Origin: Clavibacter nebraskensis NCPPB 2581
GTDB taxonomy: Bacteria > Actinomycetota > Actinomycetes > Actinomycetales > Microbacteriaceae
Assembly: GCF_000355695.1 (NCBI RefSeq)
Contig: NC_020891.1
Location: 2,999,597-3,063,596, forward strand
Reading direction: 5' to 3'
DNA length: 64,000 nucleotides
The notes under the pieces were generated by a model that worked only from the letters and a program-made list of their open reading frames with translations, was not told the DNA's origin and made no database searches. Shown piece after piece: positions 1 through 8,259 of this stretch (position 1 is the stretch's first letter; each line of letters starts with the position of its first letter). A program made the translations under genes and the position numbers.

Positions 1-482
1 AGCCGCCGGACCGCGGCGGCCTGCGCGCGCTGCACGAGGATCCAGCTGGTCGCGGCCGTGGCGACCGCGGCCACCGCGAAGCCGAGCACGACGAGCGGGG
101 AGACCCCGCCGACCAGCGACGCGACCGCGTGCACGACGACGGCGAGCGCGGTGATCCCCAGCCACACGAGCACCCGCGCCGGACGGCGGCGCGTGCCATC
201 TGCGTCCACGGCGTCACGCGACCACTGCAGCTCCAGGAGGCCGAGCGACGGCGCGAAGGCGAGCGCCAGGAGGCCGGCGATGAGCTGCGGGAGGATCGCG
301 ACGGCATCCGCGTCGGACACGACCGCCGCCTCGTAGAGGCCGTAGCCGTAGAGCGTGCCGAGCCCGAGGAGCAGCACGACCAGGAGGGCGAGTAGGGCGA
401 GTAGGGCGATGCGGGCACCGAGACCGCCCGTGTCCTGGCGATCGCCCGTCCGACGTGCCTGGTCCGTGCCGCGTCCGCTCAT
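1..482 (-). CDS. Membrane protein of unknown function, C-terminus cut by window edge
   Basis: The reading frame is open from an ATG at 482 to the left edge, so about 160 residues are seen and the C-terminus is missing. After a charged N-terminus (residues 1-22) it has a strongly hydrophobic segment at about 26-45, a second at about 58-80 and two more near the end, so it is a multi-pass membrane protein. The family is not recognised. A TACGTT hexamer at 489-494 on the same strand ends 6 nt before the ATG, which fits a leaderless promoter and supports this start. Opposite-strand frames here lack any recognisable domain. Confidence 0.6.
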   Translation of the reverse strand, partial: MSGRGTDQARRTGDRQDTGGLGARIALLALLALLVVLLLGLGTLYGYGLYEAAVVSDADAVAILPQLIAGLLALAFAPSLGLLELQWSRDAVDADGTRRRPARVLVWLGITALAVVVHAVASLVGGVSPLVVLGFAVAAVATAATSWILVQRAQAAAVRR

Positions 483-680
483 CCCTCGAACGTATCGGCC
501 CGGCGTCACCCGACCGGCCGCCAGGTGCCCCCTTTCGAGCCGTAGGCCCCTCCCCACATGAACTCCCGCTGGATCCTCCGCGCTCCCCCGCGCGCCCGCC
601 CCCGTCGCCCAGCCGACGGGCCACACTCGACCCACGCACCCGAACCCGACAGCCGCGCGCCACCGCGGCGAAGGAGCACC

Positions 681-1427
681 ATGAAGATCACCGGCCGCAC
701 CGTCCTCATCACCGGCAGCACGTCCGGCATCGGCCGCGGGCTCGCCGAGCGGTTCCACGCCGCGGGCAACCGCGTCGTCATCGCGGGCCGGCGCAGCGAG
801 CTGCTCGACGAGATCACCGCGCAGCACGACGGCATGTCCTCGGTCGTGCTCGACGTCGCCGACCCCGCGTCCATCACGGCCGCGCGCGACGAGCTCGCCG
901 CCAGCCACCCCGACCTCGACGTCGTGATCACGATGGCCGGCATCATGCAGGCGGAGGACCTCCGCGATCCCGCGCACCAGGCCGCCGCCGAGGCCATCGT
1001 CACGACGAACCTCCTCGGCACGATCCGCACGGTGGACGCGTTCCTGCCCGGCCTCCTCGCGAGCGACGAGGCGACGCTCATGACCGTCTCGTCCGGCCTC
1101 GCGTTCGTGCCGCTGCCGGCCACGCCCACCTACTCCGCCACGAAGGCGGCCGTGCACTCGTACACGCAGAGCCTCCGCGCGCAGCTCGCCGGCACGTCCG
1201 TCGAGGTGGTCGAGCTGGTGCCGCCCAAGGTGCAGACCGCGCTCATGCCCGGCCAGCAGGACGCGGGCGACGCGATGCCGCTCGAGGACTTCCTCGACGA
1301 GGTGATGGGCATCCTGCAGGCGCGCCCGGAGGACGAGGAGATCCTCGTGCAGGACGTGCACGGCCTCCGCTTCGCCGAGCGCGACAGCCGCCACGACGAG
1401 ATGCTCGCCCTGCTCAGCGGCCACTGA
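681..1427 (+). CDS. Short-chain dehydrogenase/reductase, DltE-like
   Basis: A 248-residue cytoplasmic NAD(P)-dependent oxidoreductase of the classical SDR fold. The cofactor motif TGSTSGIG is at residues 11-18, the catalytic Ser is near 138, and Tyr151 and Lys155 lie in YSATK. Length and the opening MKITGRTVLITG resemble DltE-type SDRs (COG3967), whose physiological substrates are mostly unknown. An AAGGAG ribosome binding site at 671-676 fixes the start; a longer frame from 558 lacks one. It stands alone before an oxidoreductase on the same strand 77 nt downstream. The substrate cannot be inferred. Confidence 0.88.
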   Translation: MKITGRTVLITGSTSGIGRGLAERFHAAGNRVVIAGRRSELLDEITAQHDGMSSVVLDVADPASITAARDELAASHPDLDVVITMAGIMQAEDLRDPAHQAAAEAIVTTNLLGTIRTVDAFLPGLLASDEATLMTVSSGLAFVPLPATPTYSATKAAVHSYTQSLRAQLAGTSVEVVELVPPKVQTALMPGQQDAGDAMPLEDFLDEVMGILQARPEDEEILVQDVHGLRFAERDSRHDEMLALLSGH

Positions 1428-1492
1428 CCCGCCGGGCAGCTGACCCTCCGGGCCGCCGGCTGATCCGCCGGGTCGCCGCCCACCCGCCCGCC

Positions 1493-1498
1493 TAGGCT
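1493..1498 (+). promoter_or_regulatory. -10 hexamer TAGGCT of a leaderless promoter
   Basis: TAGGCT ends exactly 6 nt before the ATG at 1505, so transcription should begin at or next to the start codon. No Shine-Dalgarno sequence precedes that ATG. Inferred from the recurring arrangement in this window and from known actinobacterial leaderless promoters. Confidence 0.6.
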
Positions 1499-1504
1499 CG
1501 ATCC

Positions 1505-2521
1505 ATGTCGACGACGATGCCGCCCGCCCCCGCCCGCACGCACGACGGGGACGACGCCCGCCCGATCCGCTTCGGCGTGGTCGGCGCCGCCGGCATCGCG
1601 ACCTCGGTCGTGCCCGACATGCTCCTCGTGCCCGGCGTCGACGTCGTCGCCGTGCACTCCCGCTCGCGTGCCAGCTCCGCGGCGCTGGCCGAGGCGCACG
1701 GCATCGCGCGGATCCACGACACCCTCGACGCGCTCCTCGCCGACCCCGAGGTGGACGCCGTCTACGTCGCCGCCCCGCACACCCTCCACCGGTCGCAGGC
1801 CGAGGCCGCCCTCCGCGCTGGCAAGCACGTCGTCTGCGAGAAGCCCGCCACCACCACGGCCGCCGACACCCGCGCCCTCGTCGACCTCGCCCGCGCCGAG
1901 GGCCTGCTCTTCCTCGAGGCGCTCTGGATGGCGTTCTCCCCCGGCTACCTCGCCGTCCGCCGGGCCATCGCGGACGGCCGCATCGGGGATCCGCGCGCCA
2001 TCTCCGTCGCCTTCGGCTTCGTCACGGAGGAGGGGACGGGCCGCCTGTGGGACCCGGCGGTCGGCGGCGGCACGCTGCTCGACATGGGCGTGTACCCGCT
2101 CGCCTTCGCGCACGGCCTGTTCGGCGCCCCGTCGTCCGTCTCCGCGGTCGGCACCGTGATCGACGGCGGCGTCGACACCGAGGTCGCGATCCTGCTCGGC
2201 TGGCCCGACGGCCGCCACGCAACCCTCGCCTGCTCGCTCGTCGCGGCGCTGCCCACGGGCGCGACCGTCAGCGGCGCGGCCGGCCGCATCGAGGTGGATC
2301 CGCTCTTCCTCGCCTCCCGCGCGCTCACGGTCGTGCCCGCCGACGGGGATCCCGAGCGGCAGGAGCACGAGATCGAGGGCCGCGGCTACGTGCCCATGTT
2401 CCGGGCGGCCCGCGACGCGATCCGCGCGGGCGCCGTCGAGTGCGCGGAGATGCCGCACGCGGAGTCGGTGGCCCTCGCGGAGCTGATGGACGGGATCCTC
2501 ACGGACATCGGCGCGCGCTGA
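1505..2521 (+). CDS. Gfo/Idh/MocA family NAD(P)-dependent oxidoreductase
   Basis: A 338-residue protein of usual family length. The N-terminal Rossmann domain contains FGVVGAAGIA near residues 19-28. The family's CEKP motif, whose Lys is catalytic, appears as CEKPATTT near residue 115. The C-terminal half is the mixed beta-sheet substrate domain, including a GGGTLLDMGVYPL segment typical of sugar and trans-dihydrodiol dehydrogenases. Such enzymes oxidise or reduce pyranoses and cyclitols in the cytoplasm; the exact substrate is unknown. The start follows a TAGGCT hexamer by 6 nt and has no ribosome binding site, so a leaderless message is likely. Confidence 0.88.
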   Translation: MSTTMPPAPARTHDGDDARPIRFGVVGAAGIATSVVPDMLLVPGVDVVAVHSRSRASSAALAEAHGIARIHDTLDALLADPEVDAVYVAAPHTLHRSQAEAALRAGKHVVCEKPATTTAADTRALVDLARAEGLLFLEALWMAFSPGYLAVRRAIADGRIGDPRAISVAFGFVTEEGTGRLWDPAVGGGTLLDMGVYPLAFAHGLFGAPSSVSAVGTVIDGGVDTEVAILLGWPDGRHATLACSLVAALPTGATVSGAAGRIEVDPLFLASRALTVVPADGDPERQEHEIEGRGYVPMFRAARDAIRAGAVECAEMPHAESVALAELMDGILTDIGAR

Positions 2522-2650
2522 CCGGCGACCGGAGGCGTCCGTCCGGGAGCCGTCAGAACACGGTCGTCAGGGTCGATGAGGAGGCACGCGCCTCCCCTGC
2601 GGCACGTCGACGGAGACGACCCGACCGGAACGACCCCGAAGGAGAACACC

Positions 2651-3202
2651 ATGACGCACGTCCTCGTGCTCGTCGGCAGCCTGCGCTCCGCCTCCACCAA
2701 CCAGCAGATCGCCGAGGCGGCGGTGCACCACGCCCCCGACGGCGTGACCCTCGACATCCATGCCGGCCTCGACCGGCTCCCCTTGTACAACGAGGACATC
2801 GACGTCCAGGGATCCGTGCCCGCCGAGGCCGTGGCCTTCCGCGACGCGATCGCCGCCGCGGACGCGCTCCTCGTGGTCACGCCCGAGTACAACGGCACGA
2901 TGCCCGCGGTGCTGAAGAACGCCATCGACTGGGCCTCCCGCCCGTTCGGTGCCTCCGCGCTCGCGGGGAAGCCGACCGCCGTGATCGGCAGCGCCTTCGG
3001 CCAGTACGGCGGCGTGTGGGCGCAGGACGAGGCCCGCAAGTCGCTCGGCATCGCCGGCGCGCACGTGCTCGAGGACGTGAAGATGGCCGTCCCCGAGTCG
3101 GTCATCCGGTTCGCCGAGCGGCACCCGGCGGACGACGCCGAGGTCGTGGAGCAGCTCCGCGCGGTGCTCGACGCCGTGCGCACCTCGGCGACCGCCGCCT
3201 GA
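2651..3202 (+). CDS. NADPH-dependent FMN reductase family protein
   Basis: A 183-residue flavodoxin-fold protein. The phosphate-binding loop reads LVGSLRSASTNQQIA at residues 6-20, and the family signature PEYNGTMPAVLKNAIDW lies around residue 80. Members reduce FMN, quinones, azo dyes or chromate with NAD(P)H in the cytoplasm. The start was chosen because AAGGAG sits at about 2639-2644, a normal distance upstream; a longer frame from 2576 lacks one. A strong hairpin terminator follows the gene. The physiological acceptor is not evident. Confidence 0.87.
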   Translation: MTHVLVLVGSLRSASTNQQIAEAAVHHAPDGVTLDIHAGLDRLPLYNEDIDVQGSVPAEAVAFRDAIAAADALLVVTPEYNGTMPAVLKNAIDWASRPFGASALAGKPTAVIGSAFGQYGGVWAQDEARKSLGIAGAHVLEDVKMAVPESVIRFAERHPADDAEVVEQLRAVLDAVRTSATAA

Positions 3203-3236
3203 CCCGACCCTCCGATACGGGCGACACGCCCCGCGC

Positions 3237-3277
3237 ACGACGACGGCCGCGCCCCCTCGGGACGCGGCCGTCGTCGT
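3237..3277. terminator. Bidirectional hairpin terminator
   Basis: A perfect 15-bp inverted repeat (3237-3251 pairing with 3263-3277) with an 11-nt loop lies between the convergent FMN reductase and alcohol dehydrogenase genes. There is no long T-run, as is common in high-G+C actinobacteria. Confidence 0.8.
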
Positions 3278-3289
3278 TCGAGCCGGAGG

Positions 3290-4465
3290 CTACGGCTTGA
3301 GCACCACCTTGATGCAGCCGTCCTCCTTCTTCTGGAAGATCTCGTACATGTGCGCGGCCTCGCTGAGCGGCACGGAGTGCGTGACGAGGTCGAGGACGCC
3401 GAGCGGGTCGGACGGGTCCTCGACGAGGGGCAGCAGGTCCTGGATCCAGTGCTGGACGTTGCACTGGCCCATGCGGATCGCGATCTGCTTGTCGAAGAGC
3501 GACTTCATGGGCAGCGGGTCGGCCTCGCCGCCGTAGACGCCGGAGATGGAGACGGTGCCGCCGCGGCGGACCGCGTCGAACGCCGTGTGTAGGGCCGCGA
3601 GGCGGTCGACGCTCGCGACGTCCATGACCTTCTTCGCGATGCCGTCGGGCAGCAGGCCCGCGGCCTTCTGCGCGAACGAGGCGGCGGGGCTGCCGTGCGC
3701 CTCCATGCCGACGGCCTCGACCATGGCGTCCGGCCCGCGGCCGTCGACCATCTCGCGCAGCTTGTCGGCGACGTCGTCGGTGAGGTCGAGGGTCTCGATG
3801 CCGTGGCGCTCGGCCATCGCGCGGCGCTCGGGGACCGGGTCCACCGCGATCACGCGGTAGCCGAGGTGCTTGCCGATGCGCGAGGCGAACTGGCCGACCG
3901 GGCCGAGGCCCATGACGCCGAGCGTGCCGCCCTCGGGCACGTTCGCGTACTGCACGCCCTGCCAGGCGGTGGGGAGGATGTCGCTGAGGAAGAGGTAGCG
4001 CTCGTCGGGGAGCTCGCTGTTCACGACGATCGCGTTGACGTCGGCGAGCGGCATGCGGAGGCGCTCGGCCTGGCCGCCGGGGATGGACCCGTACATCTCG
4101 CTGAAGCCGTAGAGCGCGGCGCCGCTGCCCTGCGACTTCACCTGCGTGGTCTCGCACTGCGTGAAGAGGCCCTTGTCGCACATGAAGCAGTCGTGACAGG
4201 CGATGACGAACGGGACGACGACGCGGTCGCCGACCTTGAGCTTCGTGACGGCGCTGCCGACCTGCTCGACGACGCCCATGTTCTCGTGCCCGAGCACGTC
4301 GTCCTTCTCGAGGAACGGTCCGAAGACCTCGTAGAGGTGGAGGTCGGATCCGCAGATCGCGGTCGACGTGATCCGGATCACCGCGTCGGTGTCCTGCTCG
4401 ATCACGGGGTCGGCGACCTCCTTGACCTCGACGTCGTGGATGCCCTGCCAGGTGAGTGCCTTCAT
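3290..4465 (-). CDS. Zinc-dependent alcohol dehydrogenase, formaldehyde-dehydrogenase-like
   Basis: A 391-residue medium-chain dehydrogenase. Visible motifs are the catalytic-zinc segment ICGSDLHLYE and GHENMGVVEQVG, the structural-zinc cysteine cluster CHDCFMCDKGLFTQC, and the NAD-binding GLGPVGQF. Length and the long middle region match glutathione-independent formaldehyde dehydrogenase-like enzymes. The reaction is NAD(P)-linked alcohol or aldehyde oxidation in the cytoplasm; the substrate is not certain. AAGGAG directly upstream of the ATG at 4465 fixes the start, and longer frames to 4738 have no coding character. It is transcribed alone and convergent with the FMN reductase. Confidence 0.87.
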   Translation of the reverse strand: MKALTWQGIHDVEVKEVADPVIEQDTDAVIRITSTAICGSDLHLYEVFGPFLEKDDVLGHENMGVVEQVGSAVTKLKVGDRVVVPFVIACHDCFMCDKGLFTQCETTQVKSQGSGAALYGFSEMYGSIPGGQAERLRMPLADVNAIVVNSELPDERYLFLSDILPTAWQGVQYANVPEGGTLGVMGLGPVGQFASRIGKHLGYRVIAVDPVPERRAMAERHGIETLDLTDDVADKLREMVDGRGPDAMVEAVGMEAHGSPAASFAQKAAGLLPDGIAKKVMDVASVDRLAALHTAFDAVRRGGTVSISGVYGGEADPLPMKSLFDKQIAIRMGQCNVQHWIQDLLPLVEDPSDPLGVLDLVTHSVPLSEAAHMYEIFQKKEDGCIKVVLKP

Positions 4466-4843
4466 GGTGCTCCTTCGTTCTCGGGCGCGGATCCTCGTGG
4501 GACGCGCGCTCGTCCAGCCAACGCCCTCGCGGGCTGTCCGCCAAGCGAAGGTCAGGCCGCGTCCAGGGAGCGGGGATATCCGGGCGCGGCGATCCGGAAG
4601 CTGCGAGCGCGGGGACGTGGGCCGCGCAGACGATCCGCCCCGGGGAGTCGGTCGTCCACGACACGACCGGACCGGGGCGGATCTGAAGGCCGGTGATGAC
4701 GGTCCGGACTGCATAGGAGGACTCTCGACAACCCTCAAGCGCCCGAGCCCGCGTCGGCCTCGTGCGCACAGTGTGCTCCCCAGTCGGGGAAATGCACCAG
4801 TCCCCCGTCGTGACTCCCGGCGGACGCGCGGGAACGACGCGCC
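4466..4843. other. Non-coding gap of about 380 bp
   Basis: The gap lies upstream of the alcohol dehydrogenase and downstream of the 108-residue unknown gene, both on the minus strand. It presumably carries the dehydrogenase promoter. No convincing gene, RNA, repeat or named motif was found. Confidence 0.5.
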
Positions 4844-5170
4844 TCAGACCTCCCAGCCGTGGGCGCGTTGCACCTCGCGGAGCGCCTCGGCGGCCTCGTG
4901 CTCGCCGTAGGGGAGGAGGTCCCAGCGGATGCCGGTGGCGGAGATCCAGCCGAGCTCGGCGAGCGCGACCGCGAGGTCCTCGATGTAAGGGGCGACGGCC
5001 TCGTCGGCGCCGCGGATGGCGTCGCCCGTGATGGACCAGCCGAAGTAGCCGGCCACGAAGCGCGCCTGCTCGGTCGGGCTGCGCCCGGGACCCGTGCGGC
5101 GCTCGGGGAGGGACTCGCTCGCGGAGGACTGGACCAGGTCACCCATGTCGTCGGTGCCCGTGTCATGCAT
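4844..5170 (-). CDS. Conserved-looking hypothetical protein, 108 aa
   Basis: A soluble, acidic 108-residue protein with no signal peptide or membrane segment. The first 30 residues are polar and probably disordered. The rest looks alpha-helical, with many Glu and Ala and the segment FVAGYFGWSITGDAI. No family was recognised. The ATG at 5170 is preceded by AGGAGAGGG at a workable distance. It is monocistronic, with a 140-nt gap before the next minus-strand gene start. The function is unknown, and confidence rests on coding character and the ribosome binding site. Confidence 0.65.
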   Translation of the reverse strand: MHDTGTDDMGDLVQSSASESLPERRTGPGRSPTEQARFVAGYFGWSITGDAIRGADEAVAPYIEDLAVALAELGWISATGIRWDLLPYGEHEAAEALREVQRAHGWEV

Positions 5171-5311
5171 CGCGTCCCTCTCCTGGATCACGCCCCCGCG
5201 CGACCCGCCCCCACGATGCCAGCCGCGCGGACGCCGCCCCAATGGGACCGTGGGGGTTGACACACGCGATCGACCCCGCCTATGGGCAGGGTGATGCGGA
5301 TGCGGTGAGGG

Positions 5312-5635
5312 TCAGCGCGTGTCGTCGCGCGGCTCGTCCTCCGTGGGCTCCCGCATGATGAGCAGGCCGCCGGGGCTGTTGGCCGTGGTCATGAGCGCAT
5401 CCACCCACTTGCGGTTGATAGGCGGCACGCGGCTGCCGTGGTACTTGAACACCAGCGGCAGCGAGTTGTGCATCCAGATGGTCGTGCGCCCGTCGCCCAC
5501 CTCCACGTCGTCGCGCCAGGAGAAGTAGAAGTTCTCCCCGCGGCGCAGCTTCGCGCCGATGACGAGCTGCAGGTGCGCGAGCAGGCGGTCGTCGAACTCC
5601 GCCGTCAGCGTCGAGTCGTACTTGAACGTGCCCAT
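5312..5635 (-). CDS. Small DUF7882-type protein (sometimes labelled ATP-dependent DNA ligase)
   Basis: A 107-residue protein starting MGTFKYDS. It contains the layout common among small Microbacteriaceae proteins: an FDDRLLAHLQLVIGAKLRRG helix, FYFSWRD, WMHNSLPL and a Pro-Pro-Ile-Asn segment. From memory this is the DUF7882 family, which databases often mislabel as DNA ligase; it is far too small to be a ligase and shows no nucleotidyltransferase Lys motif. A GGGGAGGGGG stretch lies upstream of the ATG. The C-terminal tail is acidic. Function is unknown; a structural or DNA-end role would be speculation. Confidence 0.7.
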   Translation of the reverse strand: MGTFKYDSTLTAEFDDRLLAHLQLVIGAKLRRGENFYFSWRDDVEVGDGRTTIWMHNSLPLVFKYHGSRVPPINRKWVDALMTTANSPGGLLIMREPTEDEPRDDTR

Positions 5636-5961
5636 GATCGATCCCGTGTCCCCCTCCCCGCGTGAGCTCTCGGGCCCCGCGCCGACGGAGAGGGGGCCTG
5701 AGAGCGGCGCTGAGCTTCGGCCGTGCCCACCCACTATGCCAGCGTTGCCGCTCGGGATCGCGTCGTCCGGAAGGCAGGTCCGCATGTGGTAATGGGCCAC
5801 GGCTGGGGAGGGGGCGGCGACGAGCGCGGATCCGGCGCCCCCGACGCGCCCGAGGCGACCCGCCGCCGTCTGTCAAGGGGGTAGGCGCTCCCCTGGGCCC
5901 GGCGAACGGTGGACGCAGATCCGCGATCGCTCCGGACCGCGACGACGACGAAAGGGCCTCG
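5636..5961. other. Intergenic region between divergent genes
   Basis: About 326 bp separate the divergent small DUF7882-type gene and the manganese catalase, so both promoters should be here. No clear -10/-35 pair, OxyR-type palindrome or RNA structure could be identified by eye. A ribosome binding site (GAAAGGG) lies immediately before the catalase. Confidence 0.5.
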
Positions 5962-6846
5962 ATGTTCTTCCACAAGCAGGAGCTCCAGCACAGCGCCACC
6001 CCCGACAAGCCCGATCCCATCTACGCCCGTCACCTCCAGGAGGTGCTCGGCGGCCAGTACGGCGAGATCTCCGTCGCCATGCAGTACGGCTTCCAGTCCT
6101 GGAACTCGAAGCTCCCCGGCAAGTACCGCGACATGCTTTACGGCATCGGCGCGGAGGAGTTCGGCCACGTCGAGATGCTCGCCATCATGATCGCGAAGCT
6201 GCTCGAGACCGCGCCCGTCGAGGCGACCGAGGACGCGATGAAGGACCCGACCCTCGCGGCCGTCATCGGCGGCGGCGACATCCAGCACGCCATCGTCGCG
6301 GGCGCCGGCGCGCGCCCCGTCGACAGCAACGGGAACCCGTGGCAGGGATCCTTCATCACGGCGAGCGGCAACCTCCTCGCCGACTTCCACGCCAACGCGA
6401 ACGCCGAGATGCAGGGCCGTCTCCAGGTCGCCCGGCTCTACCACATGACCGACGACCACGGCGTGAAGGACCTCCTGTCCTTCCTACTCGCGCGCGACAC
6501 CATGCACCAGAACCAGTGGGTCGCCGCGATCGCCGAGCTGCAGGCCGAGGGCACCGAGAACCTGCCCGTTCCGAGCGACTTCCCCGTCGAGCTCGAGGAC
6601 CGGGACGTCTCGTACCAGTACCTCAACTTCTCGGACGGGCCCGCCGCGGCCGAGGGCTCGTGGGCGTCCGGCCCCGCGCCCGACGGCAAGGGCACGTTCA
6701 CGTACCACGACGGCCCGACCTCCTCGGTGCCGATGCCGCCGCCGCCCGTCGGCAACCCGCTCCTCCACGGCACCATCCCGCCGAAGGAGCCGGGCATGCT
6801 GAAGAAGGCGGCGAGCGCCGTGAAGGACGCCGTCACGCCCGAGTGA
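5962..6846 (+). CDS. Manganese catalase
   Basis: A 294-residue non-heme catalase that dismutates hydrogen peroxide at a dimanganese centre in the cytoplasm. The five expected metal ligands are present: Glu35, Glu66, His69, Glu149 and His182, matching the spacing known from the Lactiplantibacillus enzyme. Motifs include GGQYGEISVAMQY and GAEEFGHVEML. The C-terminus after about residue 225 is Pro/Gly-rich. GAAAGGG precedes the ATG at 5962; longer frames upstream are non-coding. It is monocistronic and ends at a hairpin terminator. Confidence 0.93.
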   Translation: MFFHKQELQHSATPDKPDPIYARHLQEVLGGQYGEISVAMQYGFQSWNSKLPGKYRDMLYGIGAEEFGHVEMLAIMIAKLLETAPVEATEDAMKDPTLAAVIGGGDIQHAIVAGAGARPVDSNGNPWQGSFITASGNLLADFHANANAEMQGRLQVARLYHMTDDHGVKDLLSFLLARDTMHQNQWVAAIAELQAEGTENLPVPSDFPVELEDRDVSYQYLNFSDGPAAAEGSWASGPAPDGKGTFTYHDGPTSSVPMPPPPVGNPLLHGTIPPKEPGMLKKAASAVKDAVTPE

Positions 6847-6859
6847 CCCGCCGCGCACA

Positions 6860-6895
6860 GCGCGGGCGGCACGCCACTCGGTGGGCCGCCCGCGC
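6860..6895 (+). terminator. Hairpin terminator after manganese catalase
   Basis: An 11-bp G/C-only stem (6860-6870 with 6885-6895) encloses a 14-nt loop, beginning 14 nt after the catalase stop. Confidence 0.6.
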
Positions 6896-6984
6896 CGCGC
6901 GCTCGTCCCGTCGCCGGGCTGGGTACCGGCCGTGCGGATCCGGCCGGCCCGGTCGCCGCGCGCCGACGGTCGTAGGGTCGGGAC

Positions 6985-7188
6985 ATGACTGATTCCACGT
7001 ACACCGCACAGCTGGTCGGCCCCGATGGCACGGAGGAGACCGAGGTCGAGCTCCTCAACGGCGAGCCCGTGAAGAGCTTCGTCCGCGCCACCTCGCTCAG
7101 CGAGGAGGAGGTCGTGTGGGAGCTCGACTCCGACGCGGACGGCTACGTCTACCGGCCGGCGGGCATCCCGGGCGCCGACTACTCCTGA
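6985..7188 (+). CDS. Small acidic hypothetical protein, 67 aa
   Basis: A 67-residue acidic soluble protein with no signal sequence, cysteine or membrane segment, rich in Glu, Asp and Val and ending in Tyr-Ser. A beta-rich fold seems likely from alternating hydrophobic residues in the first half. TAGGGT at 6973-6978 ends 6 nt before the ATG and there is no ribosome binding site, so a leaderless transcript is predicted, which supports its being a real gene. No family was recognised. The convergent membrane gene ends 22 nt beyond the stop. Confidence 0.65.
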   Translation: MTDSTYTAQLVGPDGTEETEVELLNGEPVKSFVRATSLSEEEVVWELDSDADGYVYRPAGIPGADYS

Positions 7189-7210
7189 TCCGCGGAGCCG
7201 TCGCGCTCCG

Positions 7211-7429
7211 CTAGCTCCACACGATCGGCAGGCAGCAGAGGACGCTGACCGCGAGCGCACCGGAGGACGCGAGCGTCCACGGCAGGGCGGGCTGGGCGAA
7301 GAGCCTCGCCCGGCCCCAGCCGTGCTCGCGGGCTCCCTTGATCGCGCCGATCACCTGCAGCACCATCCCGACGGCGAGGGCCCCGAGGGCCACGGACACG
7401 AGCGCGGTGGTCGTGCCGTCGGAGATCAC
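7211..7429 (-). CDS. Small two-helix membrane protein, 72 aa
   Basis: A 72-residue protein with a GTG start. It has two predicted transmembrane helices, at about residues 9-29 and 49-70, joined by a basic cytoplasmic-type loop containing KGAREHGWGRAR. The family is unknown. TAGCGT at 7436-7441 on this strand ends exactly 6 nt before the GTG, the leaderless arrangement seen at many genes here. It is convergent with the 67-residue gene and divergent from deoC, so it is a single-gene unit. Confidence 0.62.
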   Translation of the reverse strand: MISDGTTTALVSVALGALAVGMVLQVIGAIKGAREHGWGRARLFAQPALPWTLASSGALAVSVLCCLPIVWS

Positions 7430-7500
7430 GCATAGACGCTACCGGCGTGGATCCTCAGCGGCTGCCCCTCGTCCGGCCGGGCCGATCCGGACCCCCGCCG

Positions 7501-7506
7501 TAGGAT
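7501..7506 (+). promoter_or_regulatory. Probable -10 hexamer TAGGAT for deoC
   Basis: TAGGAT lies 30 nt upstream of the deoC ATG, leaving room for a short leader that carries the GTGAGGAT ribosome binding site. No good -35 is visible. Confidence 0.4.
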
Positions 7507-7536
7507 CGAGGTCCCGCACGACGTGAGGATCCCCGC

Positions 7537-8259
7537 ATGAGCACCAGCCCGTCCACGCCCGCGACCGACACGGCCGCGATCGCCCGCATCATCGACCACA
7601 CGCTCCTGAAGCCCGAGGCCACGCGCGACGAGGTCGCCGCGCTCGTCGCCGAGGCCGTGGAGCTCGGCACGTACTCGGTGTGCGTCTCGCCCTCGATGCT
7701 CCCGCTGGAGCTGCCCGCGGGATCCGACCTCAAGGTCGCCGTCGTCTGCGGCTTCCCGAGCGGCAAGCACCACAGCGAGGTCAAGGCCGCCGAGGCCGCG
7801 CTCTCGATCTGCCAGGGCGCCGACGAGGTCGACATGGTGATCGACGTGGGCGCCGCCCGCGAGGGCCGCTTCGCCGACGTCGAGGCCGACATCCGCGCCG
7901 TGCGCGAGGCCGTGCCCGCCCCGGCCGCGCTCAAGGTGATCATCGAGTCCGCCGCGCTCGACGACGATCAGATCGTCGCCGTCTGCCAGGCGGCCGTCGC
8001 CGCCGGCGCCGACTTCGTGAAGACCTCCACGGGCTTCCACCCGACCGGCGGGGCCACCGTCCACGCGGTCGAGCTGATGAGCCGCACGGTCGACGGGAAG
8101 GCCGGCGTCAAGGCGTCCGGCGGCATCCGCACGTACGAGACCGCCGTGCAGATGATCAAGGCGGGGGCCACACGCCTCGGCGTCTCGGGCAGCGCGGTCG
8201 TGCTCGCCGGCCCCGTGCAGACGCCGGAGAACGGCGCGCTCGGATCGAGCGGCTACTGA
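7537..8259 (+). CDS. deoC: Deoxyribose-phosphate aldolase
   Basis: A 240-residue class I aldolase that reversibly cleaves 2-deoxy-D-ribose 5-phosphate to glyceraldehyde 3-phosphate and acetaldehyde in deoxynucleoside catabolism. The TIM-barrel segments [29 protein letters not shown] (Schiff-base lysine) and [10 protein letters not shown] are all present. Length is normal. GTGAGGAT precedes the ATG. Its TGA overlaps the start of the aminopeptidase by 1 nt, so the two are co-transcribed and translationally coupled, consistent with a salvage or peptide and nucleoside turnover role. Confidence 0.94.
   Translation: MSTSPSTPATDTAAIARIIDHTLLKPEATRDEVAALVAEAVELGTYSVCVSPSMLPLELPAGSDLKVAVVCGFPSGKHHSEVKAAEAALSICQGADEVDMVIDVGAAREGRFADVEADIRAVREAVPAPAALKVIIESAALDDDQIVAVCQAAVAAGADFVKTSTGFHPTGGATVHAVELMSRTVDGKAGVKASGGIRTYETAVQMIKAGATRLGVSGSAVVLAGPVQTPENGALGSSGY

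Noticed and set aside
455..1495. Long arginine- and proline-rich frames overlapping the SDR gene
   Set aside because: They are out-of-frame products of high-G+C coding DNA, with extreme Arg/Pro/Ala content and no domain. The same applies to similar long frames opposite deoC, the aminopeptidase, E1/E2, murJ and others.
5312..5635. Calling the small protein an ATP-dependent DNA ligase
   Set aside because: At 107 residues with no KxDG nucleotidyltransferase motif it cannot be a ligase; the label is a known propagated misannotation.
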